This document shows, piece after piece, positions 33,891 through 38,224 of a stretch of 38,224 bases of DNA. Position 1 is the stretch's first letter. Each line of letters starts with the position of its first letter. Under the pieces are notes generated by a model that saw only the letters and a list, made by a program, of their open reading frames with translations, did not search any database and was not told the DNA's origin. The stretch covers positions 1 through 38,224 of the forward strand of contig CAMYAE010000021.1 in assembly GCA_947253655.1 (NCBI GenBank), given 5' to 3'. The stretch is from an uncultured Bacteroidales bacterium. GTDB lineage: Bacteria; Bacteroidota; Bacteroidia; Bacteroidales; UBA932. The position numbers and the translations under genes are program-made.

Positions 33891-35297
33891 TTATTCAGCA
33901 AGGACTTTTTCATATTTCCAAGGAAGGGCGCAAAGCAGCATGGCCACCACACAGCCTATCGGAAAAAACATCTGGGCGATGTCCCAACCGGCATTCTGGA
34001 TTATAGCACCCATTCCTATTTTGGCCACTATGGCGTCTCCGAAGAGATAACCGAAAAGACCTACAAATCCGGCAGCTGTGCCGGCCGCATTCTTCGGAAC
34101 GAGGTTAAGTGCCTGTATCCCAATAAGGGCCACAGGGCCATAGATGCAGAATCCGATGAGGATAAGAGCGGAATATATGATTATCTTCCGAGCAGTCTCC
34201 GGATCTGCAAACCATTGTGAAATGGCACCTGACTGCCAATACATTAAAGTACCGAGCATAACAATGCCCATAAATATTACGTTAGGAGGGGCACAACGGC
34301 CTTTGAAGAATTTCGATGAAATCCAGCCGCACACAACGGTCCCGATAATTCCTGCGTAGTTGTGCAGGGAAAAGGCCAGGTTGCTTTCTTTGGCTGTCAT
34401 TATATCATTCTGCTGCAAATAGGTAGGAGCCCAATCCCCTATCCCGTATCTTACCATATATACGAAGATATTCGCGAATGCGACAGCCCATAGAAGCTTG
34501 TTCTTGAAAATATAATCTACAAAAAGTGTCTTGAACGGAATCTTCTCGGTGTCCTTGACATTAGACTTTACTCCGGAATAGTCATTTCTGTATTCGTTGA
34601 TTGATGGCAGACCGCAGGATTGTGGTGTGTCCCTGATAAGTACCCAGCAGATAAGGGCTATGACAATGGCCACAACAGCAGGCAGAATGAATGTCCCTCT
34701 CCAGACTTCCGAGGCAGGAAAACCGAATGCAACCACAGCACCCATGCCGGCAGTAGCAAGCAGTCCCAATGTGCCGCTTCCGAAAGTGTGGGACGTATTC
34801 CATAATGACATTTTGAAACTTCTCTCATTTTGCGAAAACCAATGTGCCATTATCCTGCCGCAAGGAGGCCACCCCATACCGGAGAGCCAACCTACAATCA
34901 GCATCAATGCAAAGACAATGACCATATTAAGGGCCTGGTTGTGAGGACTGAATGGAATCAATCCGGTGACAATCATGGTCATAGCCGATAATATCAAGCC
35001 TATGACAAGGAATTTTCTGGCATCGGAGCGGTCTGAGACGCTGCCCATTATGAATTTGCTGAAAGCATAGGCGATAGAAACCGCCGACATCGCCACCCCG
35101 ACCTGCATTGGATTTATCAGATTGTTTTCAATCATTCCGGGAGCGGCAAGCGACAAATTCTTGCGAACGAGATAATAGCCGGCATATCCGAGAAAAGCTC
35201 CAAGAAAGACCTTTAGACGCATTGACGGGTATATCTTTTTGATTTTATCCTGCGGCAGTAATGGCTTTGCGGCAGGAGGATCTAAGAATCTTGACAT
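33891..35297 (-). CDS. glpT: Glycerol-3-phosphate:phosphate antiporter GlpT
   Basis: The 468-residue MFS protein closely follows GlpT: GYAGYYLVRKN with R45 at the same number as the E. coli substrate-binding arginine, GSVSDRSDARKF (84-95), H169 in WNTSHTFGSG aligning with E. coli H165, and R282 in FVYMVRYGIGDWAPTYL aligning with R269. These residues bind phosphate and glycerol-3-phosphate. The protein exchanges external glycerol-3-phosphate for internal phosphate across the inner membrane. UhpT (hexose phosphate) is the main alternative, but the local sequence is GlpT-like and the GDPD in the same operon makes glycerol-3-phosphate. It is the first gene after the promoter, 6 nt before the phosphoesterase lipoprotein gene. 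Confidence 0.92.
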   Translation of the reverse strand: MSRFLDPPAAKPLLPQDKIKKIYPSMRLKVFLGAFLGYAGYYLVRKNLSLAAPGMIENNLINPMQVGVAMSAVSIAYAFSKFIMGSVSDRSDARKFLVIGLILSAMTMIVTGLIPFSPHNQALNMVIVFALMLIVGWLSGMGWPPCGRIMAHWFSQNERSFKMSLWNTSHTFGSGTLGLLATAGMGAVVAFGFPASEVWRGTFILPAVVAIVIALICWVLIRDTPQSCGLPSINEYRNDYSGVKSNVKDTEKIPFKTLFVDYIFKNKLLWAVAFANIFVYMVRYGIGDWAPTYLQQNDIMTAKESNLAFSLHNYAGIIGTVVCGWISSKFFKGRCAPPNVIFMGIVMLGTLMYWQSGAISQWFADPETARKIIIYSALILIGFCIYGPVALIGIQALNLVPKNAAGTAAGFVGLFGYLFGDAIVAKIGMGAIIQNAGWDIAQMFFPIGCVVAMLLCALPWKYEKVLAE

Positions 35298-35386
35298 TTT
35301 TATTTTAATTTACTTTAACGTTTCGCTTTGAAAGCATTTTTGGCATAGTGTTATACAAAAGCAACCTAAAAAATTTCGGTATGAAA

Positions 35387-35420
35387 CAAAGTTACGCTTT
35401 TTATTGTAAAAACAGGCAAA
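35387..35420 (-). promoter_or_regulatory. Promoter of the glpT-SusCD operon
   Basis: Minus strand TTTG (35417-35420), a 22-nt spacer and TAACTTTG (35387-35394), a perfect -7 box. The spacer is slightly longer than the usual 19-21 nt, which could mean dependence on an activator. It would give a leader of about 85 nt before glpT. No other promoter-like match is apparent further down the operon. Confidence 0.6.
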
Positions 35421-35425
35421 AATCA

Positions 35426-35443
35426 TATTAAAATTCTGTTAAT
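35426..35443 (-). repeat. 11-bp-period direct repeat upstream of the glpT promoter
   Basis: On the minus strand ATTAACA (35437-35443) and TTTAATA (35426-35432) are separated by 4 nt, so they recur every 11 bp, and end 5 nt before the -33 box. This spacing and placement are those of OmpR/PhoB-type response regulator sites. The sequence itself is not the E. coli Pho box, and the DNA is AT-rich, so it may be chance. Confidence 0.35.
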
Positions 35444-35477
35444 TTTTATTCCCGGCATATTTTCCGTGTTTATTTAT

Positions 35478-35492
35478 ATGACAATATGTCAT
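35478..35492. promoter_or_regulatory. 15-bp palindrome upstream of grpE
   Basis: ATGACA-ATA-TGTCAT is a perfect 6-bp inverted repeat with a 3-nt spacer, the form of a dimeric repressor site. It lies about 96 nt upstream of grpE and 84 nt beyond the glpT -7 box. It is not the CIRCE element of HrcA. Confidence 0.4.
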
Positions 35493-35504
35493 AAAAAAGC
35501 ATTG

Positions 35505-35551
35505 GCAGGTAATTTGCACAGAGGGTTAAAACTGTGCCTATACTATTATAG
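35505..35551 (+). promoter_or_regulatory. Putative grpE promoter region and leader hairpins
   Basis: TAATTTG (35510-35516) is close to the -7 consensus (spacer of one nt instead of two). Directly after it the leader can form GCACAG/CTGTGC (35516-35521 with 35532-35537) and CTATA/TATAG (35538-35542 with 35547-35551). The remainder of the 35298-35587 gap shows nothing more than AT-rich sequence besides the elements listed separately. Confidence 0.3.
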
Positions 35552-35587
35552 ACACATGGTAGAAAGAAATATAAAAGAATAACATAT

Positions 35588-36178
35588 ATGACAAAGCAAA
35601 AAGAAGAGCATCAGAACAGCTCCGGAAAAATTAAGGGGGAAAATTGCAATGAGACCCGAAAGGCACAGGAGCAGAAAGGGAAATCTCCAAAAGAACTTGA
35701 ACAATTAAAGGAGAAGATAGGGACTCTTCAAGGGGATATTGAAGAGCTGAACAAGAAACTGACAGCGGAAAAAGACGATTATATCAGACTTATGGCGGAA
35801 TTCGAGACTTTCCGCAGACGGACGGCAGAAGACAGGCTTAGCCTGATAGATTCCGCTGCCGCAGATACTGTTAAAGGTCTTTTGCCGGTTCTTGATGACT
35901 GCGAGCGTGCAATAGAGCTGCTCAAAGAATCCGGCGATGATGCTGCAAAGGAAGGGACCGCACTGATATATAATAAGTTAATGGCATATCTAAAGACAAA
36001 AGGCCTTGAGGTCATTGAAGCCGTAGGCAAGAAATTCGATACGGATTTCCACGAAGCCGTTGCCAGAATTCCAGTGGAGGATGAGGAAAAGAAAGGGCTC
36101 GTCTATGACGTTGTATCTACCGGATACACTTTCAAAGGCAAGATCCTTAGATATGCAAAAGTTGTTGTAGGTATTTAG
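35588..36178 (+). CDS. grpE: Nucleotide exchange factor GrpE
   Basis: The 196-residue protein has a charged, disordered N-terminus (1-35), a long dimerising coiled coil (about 36-90) that runs into YIRLMAEFETFRRRTAEDR, the LLPVLDDCERAIE segment, and the C-terminal beta domain with DTDFHEAVARIPVEDEEKKG and ending YAKVVVGI. GrpE releases ADP from DnaK and works with DnaJ, encoded 11 nt downstream. dnaK itself is not in the window. Confidence 0.96.
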   Translation: MTKQKEEHQNSSGKIKGENCNETRKAQEQKGKSPKELEQLKEKIGTLQGDIEELNKKLTAEKDDYIRLMAEFETFRRRTAEDRLSLIDSAAADTVKGLLPVLDDCERAIELLKESGDDAAKEGTALIYNKLMAYLKTKGLEVIEAVGKKFDTDFHEAVARIPVEDEEKKGLVYDVVSTGYTFKGKILRYAKVVVGI

Positions 36179-36189
36179 TTTAAGACGCG

Positions 36190-37374
36190 ATGGCACAGAA
36201 AAGAGATTATTACGAAGTCCTCGGCCTGCAGAAAGGAGCCTCGCCGGATGACATAAAGTCAGCATATAGGAAAATGGCTCTTAAATGGCATCCTGACAGG
36301 TGGGTGGACGGCTCCGAGGCAGAAAAGAAGACGGCGGAAGAAAAATTCAAAGAGGCCTCTGAGGCATATTCGGTGCTTAGCGACCCTGACAAGAAAGCAA
36401 GATATGACAAATTCGGGCATGCCGGCCTTGGCGGGCAAGGAGCTCCTGATTTCAGCGGTGGCTTCGGCAACCTTAACGATATACTGAATGATTTGTTCGG
36501 AGGGGGCTTCGGAGGGTTTGGCGGTTTCAGCGGTTTCGGTGGCTTTGGAGGAAGTTCAGGTCAGGCCCAGCAGAGAACATTCAGAGGCAGGGACATAAGG
36601 ACGAGAGTCAGGCTGACCCTCGAAGAAATAGCCACAGGCGTTGAAAAAGAGGTGTCCATAGAGAGGAACGAGCCTTGCCGGGACTGCGGAGGCAAGGGGA
36701 CGAAGAATGCGTCAGATGTCCAGACCTGCCCTAATTGTCACGGGACCGGGCAGGAGCAGCGCGTTTCCAACAGCTTCTTCGGCCAGACAATAACATACAC
36801 TACCTGCTCCCGATGCGGAGGCGAAGGCAAGATAATAAATAACCCATGCCGGACTTGCGGAGGCACGGGACTTGTCAGAAGAAGGGTCAAGGTAAAGGTC
36901 AAGATTCCTGCCGGGGTAGCAGACGGTATGCAACTGACTATCAGAGGGGAAGGTCATGCAGCCAAACATAACGGCATAAACGGAGACTTGCTGGTGCTGA
37001 TTGAAGAGGTGCAGCATCCTCAACTCAAGAGGAGCGGCAACAACCTGTTCTTCACTAAGTTAATCTCTGTGACAGATGCAATTCTCGGTACTGATGTATC
37101 CATACCTTGCATCGACGGCACGTATAGGACAAGGGTGGAGCCAGGCACACAATCCGGCACTATTGTACGGCTTAAAGGCAAAGGCCTTCCGTCGGTGAGC
37201 GGATATGGAAGCGGCGTTGGTGATTTGTACGTAAAATATATTGTATGGATACCTAAGAAGCTGAAATCCGATGAAAGGGCGGCTATTGAATCAATGAAAG
37301 GCTCCGACTCTTTTTCACCGAATCCAAGTCGGGAAGACAAGATGATTTTTGACAAGATGAGCGAGAACTTCTGA
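36190..37374 (+). CDS. dnaJ: Chaperone DnaJ
   Basis: A 394-residue type I Hsp40 with J domain (1-75, HPD at 34-36), a Gly/Phe-rich linker (about 76-125, GGFGG units), four zinc-finger repeats CxxCxGxG (163-170, 180-187, 206-213 and 220-227) and the substrate-binding C-terminal beta domains. It delivers unfolded clients to DnaK and stimulates its ATPase. The J domain has a small insertion after HPD (RWVDGSEAEKKTAEE) compared with E. coli. It is cotranscribed with grpE. Confidence 0.97.
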   Translation: MAQKRDYYEVLGLQKGASPDDIKSAYRKMALKWHPDRWVDGSEAEKKTAEEKFKEASEAYSVLSDPDKKARYDKFGHAGLGGQGAPDFSGGFGNLNDILNDLFGGGFGGFGGFSGFGGFGGSSGQAQQRTFRGRDIRTRVRLTLEEIATGVEKEVSIERNEPCRDCGGKGTKNASDVQTCPNCHGTGQEQRVSNSFFGQTITYTTCSRCGGEGKIINNPCRTCGGTGLVRRRVKVKVKIPAGVADGMQLTIRGEGHAAKHNGINGDLLVLIEEVQHPQLKRSGNNLFFTKLISVTDAILGTDVSIPCIDGTYRTRVEPGTQSGTIVRLKGKGLPSVSGYGSGVGDLYVKYIVWIPKKLKSDERAAIESMKGSDSFSPNPSREDKMIFDKMSENF

Positions 37375-37401
37375 TAAATTGACAATATTTCTCAACTTTA
37401 C

Positions 37402-37432
37402 TTTGCGGAACGAAAAATAATTCATACATTTG
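37402..37432 (+). promoter_or_regulatory. Promoter of rplS
   Basis: TTTG (37402-37405), a 19-nt spacer and TACATTTG (37425-37432) match the Bacteroidetes consensus fully. The predicted start lies about 70 nt before the rplS ATG. Confidence 0.8.
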
Positions 37433-37440
37433 CAGTTCCA

Positions 37441-37495
37441 AAAACGAAGCAACCTCTTACAATATTTTAGTATACAGGTAACGTTGCGTTAAAAA
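37441..37495 (+). promoter_or_regulatory. rplS leader with possible base pairing
   Basis: The roughly 70-nt leader can pair GCAAC (37449-37453) with GTTGC (37484-37488), extended by AAC/GTT across a bulge, and TTAC/GTAA inside. Ribosomal protein leaders are often autoregulatory, but I do not recognise a described L19 motif here. Confidence 0.25.
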
Positions 37496-37504
37496 AGTTT
37501 AGAC

Positions 37505-37897
37505 ATGAATTTGATAAATTTAGTAGAGCAGTCTTTCAAGAACGAGAAAGTTGCTGAATTCCCGAAATTCAAGGCCGGTGACACAATCACCGTTTCTTAT
37601 AGAATTAAAGAGGGTGACAAGGAAAGGCTTCAGAAATTCAGAGGCGTTGTTATTCAGATAAAAGGTGCGACACCATTCACCAAGACATTTACGGTACGTA
37701 AGATTGCCAGCGGTGTGGGTGTTGAAAGGATTTTCCCGTTTGAGTCTCCTTTCATCGAATCAATCGAACTGAACAAGGCAGGTAAGGTTCGTCGTGCAAG
37801 AATCTTCTATCTCAGGAATCTGTCAGGCAAGAAGGCCAGGATTAAAGAGAGAAAGTTCAACGCAGTAAAGGAGGAAGCCGAGACTTCCGAGAACTAA
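37505..37897 (+). CDS. rplS: 50S ribosomal protein bL19
   Basis: The 130-residue protein shows the bL19 core: FKAGDTITVSYRIKEGDKERLQKFRGVVI (about 23-51), the KTFTVRKIASGVGVERIFP block (60-78) and the KAGKVRRARIFYLRNLSGKKARIKE block (92-116). The acidic tail (EEAETSEN) is common in Bacteroidetes. It lies at the 30S/50S interface of the ribosome. The tRNA-Arg gene follows 22 nt later and may be on the same transcript. Confidence 0.97.
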   Translation: MNLINLVEQSFKNEKVAEFPKFKAGDTITVSYRIKEGDKERLQKFRGVVIQIKGATPFTKTFTVRKIASGVGVERIFPFESPFIESIELNKAGKVRRARIFYLRNLSGKKARIKERKFNAVKEEAETSEN

Positions 37898-37919
37898 AAT
37901 ACGGGCAAAGACCCGAAAC

Positions 37920-37996
37920 GGCTCCTTAGCTCAACTGAATAGAGCATTTGACTACGGATCAAAAGGTTACAGGTTTGAATCCTGTAGGAGTCACCA
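37920..37996 (+). tRNA. tRNA-Arg (anticodon ACG)
   Basis: A 77-nt cloverleaf with encoded CCA: acceptor stem GGCTCCT (37920-37926) with AGGAGTC (37986-37992, one G-U), D-stem GCTC/GAGC, anticodon stem TTTGA/TCAAA around the loop CTACGGA, which places ACG at positions 34-36, and T-stem ACAGG/CCTGT around TTTGAAT. A discriminator A (37993) precedes CCA (37994-37996). A34 should be deaminated to inosine to read CGU, CGC and CGA. Confidence 0.96.
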
Positions 37997-38010
37997 GAGC
38001 AAAGCGCTTA

Positions 38011-38043
38011 AAAAGCCCCGCAACGAAAGTTGCGAGGTTTTTT
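38011..38043 (+). terminator. Terminator after tRNA-Arg
   Basis: A GAAA-capped hairpin: CGCAAC (38019-38024) with GTTGCG (38029-38034), extended across one mismatch by CC/GG, and then a run of T. It should end the rplS-tRNA transcript. Confidence 0.85.
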
Positions 38044-38088
38044 ATTGCCCTGCCGTCAAACGCTTGCGTTTGTAAGGCAGGGCAATAA
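38042..38088. repeat. Long composite inverted repeat
   Basis: TTATTGCCCTGCC (38042-38054) pairs perfectly with GGCAGGGCAATAA (38076-38088), and inside it CAAACGC (38057-38063) pairs with GCGTTTG (38066-38072) around a TT turn. That is 20 base pairs in 47 nt. T- and A-rich flanks on the two sides allow it to act as a second, bidirectional terminator, possibly for a minus-strand gene beyond the window. Confidence 0.85.
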
Positions 38089-38097
38089 AAACCATCT

Positions 38098-38112
38098 GCA
38101 GCCGCAGGCTGC
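38098..38112. repeat. Small GC-rich hairpin
   Basis: GCAGCC (38098-38103) and GGCTGC (38107-38112) form a 6-bp stem with a GCA loop, followed shortly by TTTT at 38120-38123. Its role is unclear. Confidence 0.5.
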
Positions 38113-38185
38113 GGAGGGCTTTTCCATGAGTTTTGCCGTGACGACGCAACAGGATAGCGCGAGCAGACGAAAGCTGGCGAAGCGG

Positions 38186-38224
38186 AATCCGGCAGTTGGC
38201 CAATTTTCAATCCGGCAGTTGGCC
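38186..38224 (+). repeat. 23-bp direct repeat at the window edge
   Basis: AATCCGGCAGTTGGCC occurs at 38186-38201 and again at 38209-38224, separated by AATTTTC, a 23-bp period. The second copy ends exactly at the window end, so an array may continue. I see no gene between the tRNA and the end of the window. Confidence 0.75.

Noticed and set aside
35298..35587. CIRCE element before grpE
   Set aside because: The TTAGCACTC-N9-GAGTGCTAA sequence is absent; the inverted repeat present is ATGACA/TGTCAT.
37959..38210. 83-aa open frame on the minus strand ending in VTPTGFKPVTF
   Set aside because: Its C-terminal end is the reverse translation of the tRNA-Arg T-arm and acceptor stem, a well-known spurious call; the remainder crosses two hairpins.

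Overview
The window is chromosomal DNA of a Bacteroidota member, most likely an anaerobic Bacteroidales. The evidence is TAnnTTTG-type promoter boxes (often with a TTTG box 19-22 nt upstream), a SusC/SusD pair, BACON and DUF1573/DUF4831 proteins, a Bacteroidetes-type ParE, and a short clostridial-type 2[4Fe-4S] ferredoxin. I cannot name a genus. Coding density is high and no insertion sequence, prophage or CRISPR array is visible.

Region 1 (1-5.8 kb): a 57-aa ferredoxin (minus) diverges from a DUF1573 envelope protein (plus), followed by topoisomerase IV subunit B, a PlsC-like acyltransferase and a long-chain acyl-CoA ligase, closed by a strong hairpin at 5761-5804. Region 2 (5.8-10.5 kb, minus): the ribosomal operon rpsF-rpsR-rplI with its own promoter, and behind it a lipid A-type acyltransferase, a DUF4831 protein and a Xaa-His dipeptidase. 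Region 3 (10.6-21.4 kb, plus): nine tightly packed genes: POT-family peptide transporter, TIGR02757 protein, zeta-type P-loop kinase, TldD, TldE/PmbA, a SlyD-like prolyl isomerase with a Cys/His-rich repeat tail, a GT2 glycosyltransferase, TrkA and an ABC-F ATPase of the Uup type.

Region 4 (21.5-35.4 kb, minus) is the most interesting part: an apparent seven-gene operon, in transcription order glpT, a metallophosphoesterase lipoprotein, susC-like, susD-like, a three-BACON lipoprotein, a metallophosphoesterase-GDPD fusion and a DUF1232 membrane protein. There is no glycoside hydrolase or polysaccharide lyase. The parts fit a pathway in which SusCD imports a glycerophosphodiester-type compound across the outer membrane, the GDPD and phosphoesterase domains release glycerol-3-phosphate and/or phosphate, and GlpT takes glycerol-3-phosphate across the inner membrane. 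I read it as a phosphodiester-utilisation locus, not a polysaccharide-utilisation locus. A direct repeat with response-regulator geometry lies just upstream of its promoter.

Region 5 (35.3-38.2 kb, plus): grpE-dnaJ behind an intergenic region containing a 15-bp palindrome, then rplS with a near-consensus promoter, tRNA-Arg(ACG), a terminator, a long composite hairpin, and the start of a 23-bp direct repeat that runs off the window edge. No stretch over 300 bp lacks a gene; the two longest gaps (35298-35587 and 37997-38224) are described feature by feature.
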